Shown here: piece after piece, positions 1 through 7,727 of the stretch
Layout of the letters: the number at the start of each line of letters is the position of its first letter
How positions within the stretch are numbered: position 1 is the stretch's first letter
Assembly: GCF_900095695.1 (NCBI RefSeq)
Contig: NZ_FMIQ01000047.1
Span: 1 to 42,172, forward strand
DNA length: 42,172 nucleotides
Origin: Hafnia alvei
GTDB lineage: Bacteria; Pseudomonadota; Gammaproteobacteria; Enterobacterales; Enterobacteriaceae
Reading direction: 5' to 3'
Notes under the pieces: generated by a model
The model's input: only the letters and a program-made list of their open reading frames with translations
What the model was told of the DNA's origin: nothing
The model's database searches: none
Made by a program: the position numbers and the translations under genes

Positions 1-246
1 TTAACTGATTAACTGAAGATTCTCTTCCATTCACGTTCCAAACCAATGAAATTAAGGTATTTAGATAGTACATGCATCAATCACAACCATGTAATACATG
101 ATAATAACATCTTAAATAATTATAAACTTAACTAAAAAATTATTGAAAGAATGCAAATTGACAAGCTAAAAAAAGCCTAAGACACTTATAAACACCTTAA
201 ACTTCAATCATCAGATAACAAGTAACATCCAATAACTGAAGCAGAT
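1..246. other. AT-rich non-coding left edge upstream of the Rhs remnants
   Basis: Very AT-rich stretch with stop codons in the frame of the gene that follows and no recognisable Rhs, tRNA or promoter signature. Only the last seven codons before the ATG at 247 (229-246, H-P-I-T-E-A-D) look like a continuation of the following toxin-tail sequence. They are cut off by a TAA at 226-228, which suggests that the coding homology is broken here. The main rhs gene, if one exists, would lie to the left of the window. Confidence 0.5.
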
Positions 247-864
247 ATGTCTCATACTACCGACGCAGTCACATGGTGGAATCAAACAGGGAGGTACCAA
301 GGAGAACGATCTGAAGAAGTAAGGAAATGGATGCTTGACTCAAATAACTATGTGCTTGATCACAACTCAATAAACCGCTCAGCTGGCGCTAAATTGAGAC
401 AAGTTTACTTATCTGTGATTATTAAATTAGGAATAAAAAAACAAATGACAATACCTTATGAAATGATTGTAAAAAGGATTGAAAAAGGAAACAGTCTTCA
501 TGAGCAGGGTAAAAACAAAGAGTCTCTCGATATCTATTTTTCCGTCTTGGATGATCTTCGTAACTCTTATGAGAATATTTATGATATTGATGAGACTCGA
601 TGGTTAATAAGATGCATTTATAATGTTTATTTTTCTTTGAAGGATTATATTTCTGCAGAAAAATGGGCTAAGGAAGTATTTAACTGTAACATTCCTTACA
701 AAGCAACATCAGAGTTAATTAATTTAGGGAAAGTATATGTTGAACTTGGCCTAGAGAATGAGGCAATGGAGCAATTTGAAAAAGCCTATCAAAAGGGGAA
801 AATAAGAGCATTTCAAGGATTTGATAATAAATACCTACAGTTTTATTTGTCTCATAAAAAATAA
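247..864 (+). CDS. Toxin C-terminal remnant fused to TPR-like immunity protein
   Basis: A 205-residue frame that seems to join two pieces. Residues 1-58 (WWNQTGR, EVRKWMLD, NNYVLDH, SINRSAGAKL) resemble the extreme C-terminus of Rhs-associated toxin domains. Residues from about 67 onward are helical with TPR-like periodicity (LHEQGKNKESLDIY, LKDYISAEKW, LGKVYVELGLENEAMEQFEKAY) and resemble the TPR immunity proteins that follow such toxins. The true immunity start may be the ATG at 445 (AGGA at 429-432, 12 bases upstream) or the one at 463. The ATG at 247 has no convincing ribosome site. The gene is AT-rich compared with the housekeeping genes, as expected for transferred cargo. It stops at 862-864, immediately before the orphan Rhs tip and in the same frame. 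The immunity role is inferred from position and resemblance; the toxin it would neutralise is not intact here. Confidence 0.55.
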   Translation: MSHTTDAVTWWNQTGRYQGERSEEVRKWMLDSNNYVLDHNSINRSAGAKLRQVYLSVIIKLGIKKQMTIPYEMIVKRIEKGNSLHEQGKNKESLDIYFSVLDDLRNSYENIYDIDETRWLIRCIYNVYFSLKDYISAEKWAKEVFNCNIPYKATSELINLGKVYVELGLENEAMEQFEKAYQKGKIRAFQGFDNKYLQFYLSHKK

Positions 865-1413
865 AAATATTTTCAATGGCAATATCACGACGACGAAAGC
901 GGGTTGTCTTATAACCGCTATCGCTATTAAGATGTCAGTGCCCTGCGGTATTTATCGCCAGACCCGATAGGTTTAGCCGGCGGCGTTAATGCGTACGCCG
1001 ATGTGCCAAGCCCGCTGAGCTGGGTGGATCCGTTGGGGTTAACAAGCTGTAAGTTAGCCGAGGCCATAGAAGAGGCTGGAATATCAAGACCCGCCAACTC
1101 AGAAGCGCATCATATTGTTCCGGAAAGAGCTCAATCGGCAGGCCCTGCGAGAGATATATTGAATAAACATGGCATTGATATTAACGGCGCAGATAACGGC
1201 GTATTTTTGCCGAATCGTCATAATACCGATGACCTGCCGGGGATAGAGCACAATGGCAGGCATCCTGATGATCATATTGATGATACAAATGAAAGAATAA
1301 AGCGTGCAGATCGTAAGGGTGGCAAGTTTCAAATTATTACAGAACTAAGAGTAATGCGAAACATCCTTCTCAAAGCAAACCGTAATACATCATGGAGTAA
1401 TGTATTAAAATGA
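865..1413 (+). pseudogene. Orphan Rhs C-terminal tip with AHH-type nuclease domain, one in-frame stop
   Basis: Frame 1 from 871 reads FQWQYHDDESGL, then NRYRY, then TAA at 928-930 where Rhs cores have a second Tyr (RYYD), then RYLSPDPIGLAGG and PLSWVDPLGL, the classic end of the Rhs core. A variable domain follows, with the AHHIVPERA motif, an internal GVFLPN segment and HNGRHPDDH. This matches the AHH branch of HNH/Endonuclease VII toxins. The nuclease part is uninterrupted to the TGA at 1411-1413. There is no Rhs N-terminus, so this is a displaced tip that could be expressed only after recombination behind an intact rhs gene. A GTG at 1003 opens the uninterrupted part but is probably not a real start. 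The last codon overlaps the ATG of the next gene (ATGA at 1410-1413), as toxin-immunity pairs often do. Substrate and activity are inferred. Confidence 0.8.
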
Positions 1414-1969
1414 GTAAAATATATAAACTAAGGTCTGATGTAGAAGGTTTTTGTTCATTTATTGAAAACTATCCTCAAGGGCAAGAAAGCATTATTGGTT
1501 TAGCAATGGATCAAGACTGGCGATTCTTCGATGATAGTTATGTTCCAATCACTCTTGAATTACGAAGAAATGGAACAGGCAAGAAAAACTTTAAGTTTGA
1601 TATTAGCAGTGCACTACCCCCTTTTTTATAATAAGTGAAAATACTCTCAGTTCATTAAGTGATATTTTGTTACCCAGAGGGCAAATTTTACCTATCATAT
1701 CACGGAGTAAAAAGAAAAAATTCTTTGGATATTATCCAACAAACTCACTATCGAATTGTTTCAATCACGAACTTTCAGACTATATAGAATACCCCAATGG
1801 CTTGATGATTTATAAACCGGTGTTAATATCTGAAAATATTTCAGATGAGTATCTTTTTTCTATCGAAGAAGGTATTAATTGGGTTTTTGTTACAGACAAA
1901 TTCAAACAACGCGTAGAAGAAGCCGGTTTATTAGCCTTCGACTTTTCATGGGAAATACCTACATCGTGA
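1410..1969 (+). pseudogene. Immunity-like gene, frameshifted in a C5T7 tract
   Basis: Starts at the ATG overlapping the nuclease stop. Frame 3 codes for 73 residues and ends at 1629-1631, just after the run of five C and seven T at 1617-1627. Frame 2 across the same tract reads on without a stop as FFIISENTLSSLSDILLPRG and continues to the TGA at 1967-1969, ending with GINWVFVTDKFKQRVEEAGL and FSWEIP. Adding one base to the run would give a single product of 186 residues. The C-terminal pattern (VTDKFKQ...GLLAFDFSW) resembles the Imm11/Imm43-type immunity families, in which a similar ending is common. The gene most likely neutralises the adjacent AHH nuclease. The break could be a real mutation, a slippage-prone phase switch, or an assembly error in a homopolymer. 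The partner assignment is inferred from the overlap and position. Confidence 0.7.
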
Positions 1970-2113
1970 GAAGGAAAAGCCGAAAGGAGTGTGTATTCTT
2001 TTCGGCTATTTTTATTTTCATGACACCATTAATTCCAAAGTTCATGTCAAACCCAGCCTAAGATGAGTTATATAAAATTAATAACACCGCTATCTAAACC
2101 AGTAAGTAAATAA

Positions 2114-2424
2114 CCTAAACGCTGGCAATACAACGCCTATCACCAAATTACCCTTGAACAAGACGAGCTGGGTAATCAGACCCAGTTCGAGTATCTGCCC
2201 CACTCAACCCTGCTCAAACATATTATCTACGCAAATGGCACCAATGAAGAATATCGCTATGACAATATACATGGGCAGGTCAGCGGCATCGCCTCACGCT
2301 GCTCGGCAGCCATCACTATCGCTACGATGAATACGGCAACTGTATTCAAGACAGCTATGGTTCTGACCAACACGCCGTGCGCCATTACCGTTGGGACGGC
2401 GAGCGACGCCTACCTATGATGTGA
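2114..2424 (+). pseudogene. Degenerate Rhs core (YD-repeat) fragment
   Basis: Translation in frame 2 from 2120 gives RWQYNAYHQITLEQDELGNQ and then TNEEYRYDN, typical of Rhs YD repeats. At about 2288-2305 the homology moves to frame 1, giving HHYRYDEYGNCIQDSYGSDQ and HYRWDGERRL before the TGA at 2422-2424. A one-base deletion near 2290-2300 explains the switch. There is no start codon and no toxin domain, so this is a relic of Rhs core DNA downstream of the orphan tip, the usual result of repeated tip capture in rhs loci. The spacer between this fragment and the immunity gene (1970-2113) is AT-rich and I see nothing in it. Confidence 0.8.
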
Positions 2425-2486
2425 TTATTTTGCGGCAGCGTTTTTTGCCATTATGATGTCACTCACTTTTCTTGATAGGGCTTTCC

Positions 2487-2981
2487 ATGATTTGGTTAAT
2501 GCTGGCAACGCTGGTGGTGGTATTTATTGTCGGCTTTCGGGTGCTGAACTCCGACGCGCGACGCGCGTCTCAAGCTCTAACGAAACGGTTGAACATTGAG
2601 CCGGTGTATGTTGAGTCGATGTTGAGCCAGATGGGGAAAACGGCTGGTGGAGAGTTTATCAGCTACCTGCTGCAGGATAATGAGTCGCACATGGGGAATG
2701 CCGCTGGCGTGTTGCTTATTTATCAGACATTTATCGTTGATGAATCAGACGAAAGCTTAACATTTTGGCGCTCGGTTCTGCGCAAAGCCCATCTGCCCAC
2801 TGAAATTACCCATAAACACGTGCGCTTGGCGCTCACATTTTTGCGCGAACTTGAGCCAGATCCTAACGAGATGGCGGCCTATCGTCTGCGCTACAACGCA
2901 AGATTCACGGCAATATCCACGGAAGACGGTGCGGCTAACAGCAACGTCTACTATATGGATGGATCTTCAGAGCAAGATTAG
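2487..2981 (+). CDS. yicN: YicN/DUF1198 family membrane-anchored protein
   Basis: A 164-residue protein that begins MIWLMLATL, the same opening as E. coli YicN. It has one N-terminal membrane segment (residues 2-17) and a soluble remainder with the family-like stretches VESMLSQMGK, GGEFISYLLQ, NAAGVLLIYQ and ALTFLRELEP. The longer frame opens five codons upstream at 2472 with a TTG; 2487 is chosen because it matches the family start. Function is unknown. It is the first intact conserved gene after the Rhs remnants and probably marks the edge of the accessory region. Family assignment rests on recalled similarity to YicN. Confidence 0.8.
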   Translation: MIWLMLATLVVVFIVGFRVLNSDARRASQALTKRLNIEPVYVESMLSQMGKTAGGEFISYLLQDNESHMGNAAGVLLIYQTFIVDESDESLTFWRSVLRKAHLPTEITHKHVRLALTFLRELEPDPNEMAAYRLRYNARFTAISTEDGAANSNVYYMDGSSEQD

Positions 2982-3219
2982 TTCGTTGTCGGCCACTGAA
3001 TATCTCGCCCAAAACCTAACGGCTATGAGGATGCGTAGTTATTTCTGCTATGCATTTTAAATAACATATATACAATGCGCATAAATTAGCCTGCGAATAG
3101 TTATTTTTTATTTTAATTATCTGCGGGACTATCATGCATGTATACAGTCTGATAATGTGATCACCTTAACGATTCATACGCTTGTAGTGTCTCTAATCCA
3201 ATCAAATAACGACTCAAAA

Positions 3220-3978
3220 ATGCAAACTCATACTTCTGTTGAACAAGCCGCAGAGCCTGTTGCAACGCCGTCAACATTTAAAGAAGGCGTAGTGGATAGT
3301 CTGCCTATTGTGATTGGTTACTTTCCCGTCGCCTTTGCTTTCGGTTTAACCGCAGTAAAACTCGGGTTCTCTCCGCTCGAGAGCATTTTCTTTTCCAGCG
3401 TCATCTATGCAGGTGCCAGCCAATTTGTGATCACCGCATTGCTCAGCGCGGGGATGTCGCTATGGGTTTCAGCACTCACCGTGATGGCGATGGATATTCG
3501 TCATATCCTGTATGGCCCGTCGCTACGTCATCGTATTGTTACCCGAATGAGTCCGGGGAAAACCGCACTGTGGGCATTTGGCCTAACTGATGAGGTGTTT
3601 GCCGCCGCAACCAGCAAACTGATGCGTGATAATCGCCAGTGGAGCGAAAACTGGATGATTGGCATTGCGCTTTGCTCGTGGCTTTCTTGGGTGATCGGCA
3701 CCGCCGTAGGTGCTGTTTTCGGCAATGGTCCCCTGAAGGCCTATCCGGCCATTGAAGCGTCCCTCACCTTTATGCTGCCCGCGCTCTTTTTGAGCTTCCT
3801 GTTAGCCTCCTTTAAGCGCCAGCAAAGCTTTACGGTAGTTGCATCCATCGCAGCGTCTTTGGCCGCGCTGCTTATTTTCTCGATCCCTGCTTCTATTTTG
3901 GCCGGTATCGCAGCGGGTTGCATTGCCTCATTGTTGAGTCCTAAACCACAACCCATCCCAGAGGTTTGCGATGATTAG
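3220..3978 (+). CDS. ygaZ: AzlC-family branched-chain amino-acid exporter large subunit YgaZ
   Basis: YgaZ and YgaH together export L-valine and related amino acids across the inner membrane. The predicted 252-residue protein has the family core DSLPIVIGYFPVAFAFGL, then YAGASQFVITALL, MAMDIRHILYGPSLRHRI and TALWAFGLTDEVFAAAT, and several further hydrophobic helices. The open frame extends upstream to 3157, but the ATG at 3220 (MQTHTSVEQ) gives a hydrophilic N-terminus like that of E. coli YgaZ; the ribosome site is weak, so the start is uncertain. The end overlaps ygaH by 8 bases, implying translational coupling. As in E. coli the pair sits directly upstream of mprA. Confidence 0.9.
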   Translation: MQTHTSVEQAAEPVATPSTFKEGVVDSLPIVIGYFPVAFAFGLTAVKLGFSPLESIFFSSVIYAGASQFVITALLSAGMSLWVSALTVMAMDIRHILYGPSLRHRIVTRMSPGKTALWAFGLTDEVFAAATSKLMRDNRQWSENWMIGIALCSWLSWVIGTAVGAVFGNGPLKAYPAIEASLTFMLPALFLSFLLASFKRQQSFTVVASIAASLAALLIFSIPASILAGIAAGCIASLLSPKPQPIPEVCDD

Positions 3979-4345
3979 TCATTTCTCCTTCAGCAGCCTC
4001 GCCATGGACTCGACGGTAATCACCATCAGCTTAGTTGTGGGGGCGGCGAACTTCCTTTTTCGTTATTTGCCGCTTCGACTAGGCCGCGCACGTAAAAGCG
4101 ATACGGCTAAGCAAGGTATTGTCACCCTTCTGTTAGACAATATTGGCATCGCCTCAATTTGTGCGTTGTTGGTGGTTTCCAGCACGCCAGAGATCTTAGC
4201 CCAGCATGAACGCCTGATCCCCACCCTGTGTGGTTTCCTTGCTCTCGCACTGTGCTTCTACCGCTCGCAAAGCATCATTATGTCAACGTTATCCGGCGCT
4301 GTGACCTTTGGGCTGGTTTTTAAGATGATGATGATGTTCACCTGA
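3971..4345 (+). CDS. ygaH: AzlD-family exporter small subunit YgaH
   Basis: A small hydrophobic protein of 124 residues, the AzlD-type partner of YgaZ in valine export. Family features visible here are FLFRYLPLRLGRAR near the N-terminus, LLLDNIGIASICALLVVSS in the middle, and further membrane segments to the C-terminus. It is slightly longer than E. coli YgaH (about 111) because of an N-terminal extension; an internal ATG at residue 12 could be an alternative start. The chosen ATG lies inside the 3' end of ygaZ and follows a GAGG (3961-3964), so translation is probably coupled. Confidence 0.88.
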   Translation: MISHFSFSSLAMDSTVITISLVVGAANFLFRYLPLRLGRARKSDTAKQGIVTLLLDNIGIASICALLVVSSTPEILAQHERLIPTLCGFLALALCFYRSQSIIMSTLSGAVTFGLVFKMMMMFT

Positions 4346-4400
4346 TTTCGACTGAATGATATTAACCCGTCAAACTATTTTTATGGATAATGTTTCTAAC

Positions 4401-4423
4401 AGCAATTAATAACAATTATTGCT
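4401..4423. promoter_or_regulatory. Inverted repeat upstream of mprA, candidate operator
   Basis: AGCAAT at 4401-4406 and ATTGCT at 4418-4423 form an inverted repeat in the AT-rich spacer 78 bases before the mprA start. MarR-family repressors such as MprA usually bind imperfect inverted repeats in their own promoter, so autoregulation at this site is plausible. I did not find a matching known MprA operator sequence, so this is a candidate only. Confidence 0.3.
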
Positions 4424-4501
4424 AATTATTTATGTGTTAGATTATTTACATTATTAATCCCTGTAGTTACTATATCGCCCGAAACTAATGAGGTTACACC
4501 C

Positions 4502-5020
4502 ATGTCAAGTTCTATAGCTCATATTGAGGAAATGCTGAAGCAACGCGCGCTCCGTCAGAAGGACTTCCCTTATCAAGAAATTTTACTGACGCGTTTGTGC
4601 ATGCACATGCAAAGCAAATTGTTGGAAAATCGCAACAAAATGCTAAAAGAACAAGGGATTAACGAAACACTGTTCATGGCTCTGATCACGCTGGATGCAC
4701 AAGAGAGCAAAAGTATTCAGCCATCTGAACTGAGCGCGGCGTTAGGCTCATCACGCACCAATGCCACCCGCATTGCCGATGAGTTAGAAAAACGCGGTTG
4801 GATCGAACGTAAAGAAAGCGACAGCGACCGCCGTTGCCTGCATTTACACCTAACCGAAGCCGGTGAGGCGTTCCTCGGGGAAATTATTCCTCCGCAGCAT
4901 AAATGCCTGCATTTCTTATGGTCTACTCTGAGTGCGGACGAGCAACAACAGCTCGAAACCTTAACGCGCAAGCTGCTGGGTCGTATCGAAGAAATGGAAC
5001 AATCTGGCCTAACGCAGTAA
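4502..5020 (+). CDS. mprA: MarR-family repressor of the emr efflux operon
   Basis: MprA (EmrR) represses emrAB and releases DNA when it binds uncouplers such as CCCP, DNP or salicylate-like compounds. The 172-residue product is close to the E. coli length (176) and carries the highly conserved [20 protein letters not shown] and [18 protein letters not shown], then the winged-helix recognition region [20 protein letters not shown] with the wing [10 protein letters not shown]. The start is preceded by GAGG at 4490-4493. It is the first gene of an operon with the outer-membrane factor, emrA and emrB; the gap to the next start is only 32 bases. Confidence 0.95.
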   Translation: MSSSIAHIEEMLKQRALRQKDFPYQEILLTRLCMHMQSKLLENRNKMLKEQGINETLFMALITLDAQESKSIQPSELSAALGSSRTNATRIADELEKRGWIERKESDSDRRCLHLHLTEAGEAFLGEIIPPQHKCLHFLWSTLSADEQQQLETLTRKLLGRIEEMEQSGLTQ

Positions 5021-5052
5021 TCGCGCGCCAACTCAATCGTCAGGTATTAACC

Positions 5053-6510
5053 ATGCAATTCCCTATTCGTAGGCAAATGACTGTGCTCGCTACGATGCTT
5101 CTGCTGGCTGGCTGCGCATCAACTAATAATATTGAACCGCAGTCTTCACTGCTGAACTCACAGCAATTGCAGTTATCGACGTCGACGAACGCCGCCAAAG
5201 CGGTGAGTATCAACTGGTGGACGGCAGCCAACGACGCGCAGCTTAATGCGTTGATGACCGACGCCCTGAAAAATGCGCCGACGCTGAAGCAGGCGGCAGC
5301 ACGCGTACGTGAAGCCGAGAACGCGGTAGGTATGGCGAACTCGGCCAACGGCCCAAATTTGGATTTAACCGCCAACAGCCGCCGCGATCGTTTCTCCAAG
5401 AACACAATCCAGCCGCTGGCGCCCAACGTGCCAAATCCACAGCCGCTGTATGAAACCACCAATAACTTAGGCTTAAGCTTTAGCTATGAGTTTGACTGGT
5501 GGGGGAAATATCGCAATCAGGTGAATGCCGCAAAAGCTCAGGTGAATGCCGCTCAAGCTGAACAACAGCAAACGGCGTTGTCTCTGACATCTGCTATTGC
5601 GTCTGCGTATTATCAGTTGCAAAGTGACTATGCGATGCAGGATTTGCTCAACCAGCAAATCCAATCCTATCAAGCATTGGCTGAAATCAATGAGCAGCAA
5701 TACAACGCGGGCGTCATCGGCATTGAAGTATGGCAACAGTCGCAGGCACAGGTTGATATTAATCGCCAGCTCGTGACACAAATTCAGACGCAAATTGATT
5801 TGCTGTCTCACCAAATTGCCGCATTGACAGGGAAAAGCGCCGCCGGAAAATCCAACCTCCAGCGCGTTGCCTTACCGGATAGCAATCTGCTAACACCGCC
5901 CACAGAGTTAACTATCAATCTGTTGGGCCAACGCCCAGATATCACGGCTCAGCGAGAGTTAGTCGAATCGTATGAACAAAGCGTTCAGGCGGCCCGCAAA
6001 GATTTCTATCCAAGCGTATCCATCAGTGGTTTTGCCGGTTTTACCACTGCCAACTTTAAAGGCACCAACCCCACTCTGCTTGAGGCCGCGAGTAAGGCAT
6101 GGAATTTAGCGCCAGCGATTTCGTTGCCAATCTTCCACGCGGGTGCGCTACAGAGCAAATTGGGTGAAGAATCAGCGCTATACGATCAGGCGGTAGAATC
6201 TTATAACCAGACTATCCTTAGTGCAGTTCAAGATGCGGCTGATGCTATTACCCAGCAACAAAGCGCAAGCCAAATGTATCAGCAGGCACAGGGCGCTTCG
6301 CAGTCTACGGGGCAGGTTTACCGTGTTGCACAGGCTCAGTACCAAAGCGGGCTGACAGGACGTCTTCCTATGCTCAACAGCGAAACTCAGCTGTTACAAC
6401 AGCAACAGGCAGAATTGAATGCCAAAAATAATCTGTTGCAGTCAAAAATTGATCTTATTCGTTCACTTGGCGGCGGCTACCAAGCCCCAGCAGTGAATTC
6501 AAAAGCATAA
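5053..6510 (+). CDS. TolC-like outer-membrane efflux lipoprotein (NodT/RND-type OMF) in the emr operon
   Basis: An outer-membrane channel of the NodT/OprM type, predicted to form the exit duct for EmrAB. The 485-residue product begins with a lipoprotein signal: hydrophobic TVLATMLLLAGC, with Cys21 as the lipidation site. It has two OEP repeats rich in Gln/Ala coiled coil, with the typical WWTAANDAQLNAL, PTLKQAAARVREAE, SFSYEFDWWGKY, LLGQRPDITAQREL and FYPSVSISGFAG. A longer frame opens at 4903 inside mprA, but the ATG at 5053 gives the proper signal peptide. In E. coli the mprA-emrAB operon has no such gene and relies on TolC. The layout repressor-OMF-adaptor-pump resembles the Vibrio vceCAB operon. 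Its use by EmrAB is inferred from operon position. Confidence 0.92.
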   Translation: MQFPIRRQMTVLATMLLLAGCASTNNIEPQSSLLNSQQLQLSTSTNAAKAVSINWWTAANDAQLNALMTDALKNAPTLKQAAARVREAENAVGMANSANGPNLDLTANSRRDRFSKNTIQPLAPNVPNPQPLYETTNNLGLSFSYEFDWWGKYRNQVNAAKAQVNAAQAEQQQTALSLTSAIASAYYQLQSDYAMQDLLNQQIQSYQALAEINEQQYNAGVIGIEVWQQSQAQVDINRQLVTQIQTQIDLLSHQIAALTGKSAAGKSNLQRVALPDSNLLTPPTELTINLLGQRPDITAQRELVESYEQSVQAARKDFYPSVSISGFAGFTTANFKGTNPTLLEAASKAWNLAPAISLPIFHAGALQSKLGEESALYDQAVESYNQTILSAVQDAADAITQQQSASQMYQQAQGASQSTGQVYRVAQAQYQSGLTGRLPMLNSETQLLQQQQAELNAKNNLLQSKIDLIRSLGGGYQAPAVNSKA

Positions 6511-6534
6511 TATTTTAGTAAGGCGGAGATACAC

Positions 6535-7710
6535 ATGAGCGAAAGCGTGGCAGCTCAAACCACTCAGCAGCAACCTTCAAACAAAAAGAGACAGCGCAAA
6601 ACGTGGCTCACGATTTTGACCGTCATTTTTGTTGTTATTGGCATTGCCTATTTGGCTTATTGGTTCCTCGTTCTGCGTCATCATCAGGAAACTGACGATG
6701 CGTATGTCACCGGTAATCAGGTGCAGATCAGTGCACAGGTTTCCGGCAGCGTAACCAAGGTTTATTTCGACGGAACCGATCTGGTTAAAGCCGGTGATAT
6801 TCTGGTTACGCTCGATCGTACCGATGCGGAGCAGGCCTTCGAGAAAGCTAAAACCGCGCTGGCAAACAGCGTACGTCAAACCCACCAGCTGATTATTAAT
6901 AGCAAGCAGTATCAAGCCAACATTCAGCTGCGTAAAACCGAGCTGAATAAAGCGACCGATGACTATAAACGTCGCCAAGTTTTAGGCAGCGTTAACGCTA
7001 TTGGCCGTGAAGAACTGCAACACGCGCAAGACGCCGTTGAAAGTGCGAAAGCCGCATTGGACGTTGCCGTTCAGCAGTACAACGCCAATCAGGCGTTGAT
7101 TCTGAATACGCCGCTAGAAAAACAACCAGCCATTCAACAGGCTGCAGCGCAGGTTCGTGATGCATGGCTGGCGCTGGAACGTACTCAGATTCGCAGTCCT
7201 ATCACCGGTTATGTATCACGCCGTAGTGTTCAGGTGGGCGCTCAAATCACCCCAAGTACCCCGCTGATGGCGGTTGTTCCTGATAACCAACTGTGGATTG
7301 ATGCCAACTTTAAAGAAACCCAGTTAGCCGGTATGCGTATTGGCCAACCGGCTACCGTCGTGAGCGATATGTACGGTGACGACGTGGTTTATAAAGGTAA
7401 AGTCGTCGGTTTAGATATGGGTACTGGCAGCGCGTTCTCTCTGCTACCTGCGCAGAACGCGACCGGTAACTGGATCAAAGTAGTTCAGCGTTTACCTGTG
7501 CGTATTGAGCTTGATGCGAAACAGATTGCAGAGCATCCGTTACGTATCGGTTTGTCTACGCTGGTGACGGTGGATACCGCGAATGCCGACGGGGTAGTGC
7601 TGGCAAATACCGTACGTAAAACGCCTGCATACGAAAGTAATGTCCTGACGTTGAATCTGGAACCGGTGAATCAGGTGATTGCCGAGATTATTCAGGCTAA
7701 CGCAAGCTAA
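6535..7710 (+). CDS. emrA: EmrA, periplasmic adaptor of the EmrAB multidrug pump
   Basis: Membrane-fusion protein that links the inner-membrane EmrB to the outer-membrane channel. It has 391 residues (E. coli 390). It has a cytosolic Lys/Arg-rich start, one membrane helix (about residues 24-45), then the conserved HHQETDDAYVTGNQVQISAQ, the lipoyl half GSVTKVYFDGTDLVKAGDIL, a long hairpin of about 150 residues, and ERTQIRSPITGYVSRRSVQV followed by LWIDANFKETQL. The start follows a GGAG, 24 bases after the outer-membrane factor stop. Fourth-gene partner EmrB begins 17 bases downstream. Substrates are expected to be hydrophobic antibiotics and uncouplers, as for E. coli EmrAB. Confidence 0.95.
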   Translation: MSESVAAQTTQQQPSNKKRQRKTWLTILTVIFVVIGIAYLAYWFLVLRHHQETDDAYVTGNQVQISAQVSGSVTKVYFDGTDLVKAGDILVTLDRTDAEQAFEKAKTALANSVRQTHQLIINSKQYQANIQLRKTELNKATDDYKRRQVLGSVNAIGREELQHAQDAVESAKAALDVAVQQYNANQALILNTPLEKQPAIQQAAAQVRDAWLALERTQIRSPITGYVSRRSVQVGAQITPSTPLMAVVPDNQLWIDANFKETQLAGMRIGQPATVVSDMYGDDVVYKGKVVGLDMGTGSAFSLLPAQNATGNWIKVVQRLPVRIELDAKQIAEHPLRIGLSTLVTVDTANADGVVLANTVRKTPAYESNVLTLNLEPVNQVIAEIIQANAS

Positions 7711-7727
7711 AAACGGCAGAGGTTAAC

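Noticed and set aside
1099-1332. 77-codon minus-strand frame opposite the nuclease domain
   Set aside because: Antisense shadow of the AHH domain.
1879-2061. 60-codon frame overlapping the end of the immunity gene
   Set aside because: Overlaps the better supported frame; no family resemblance.
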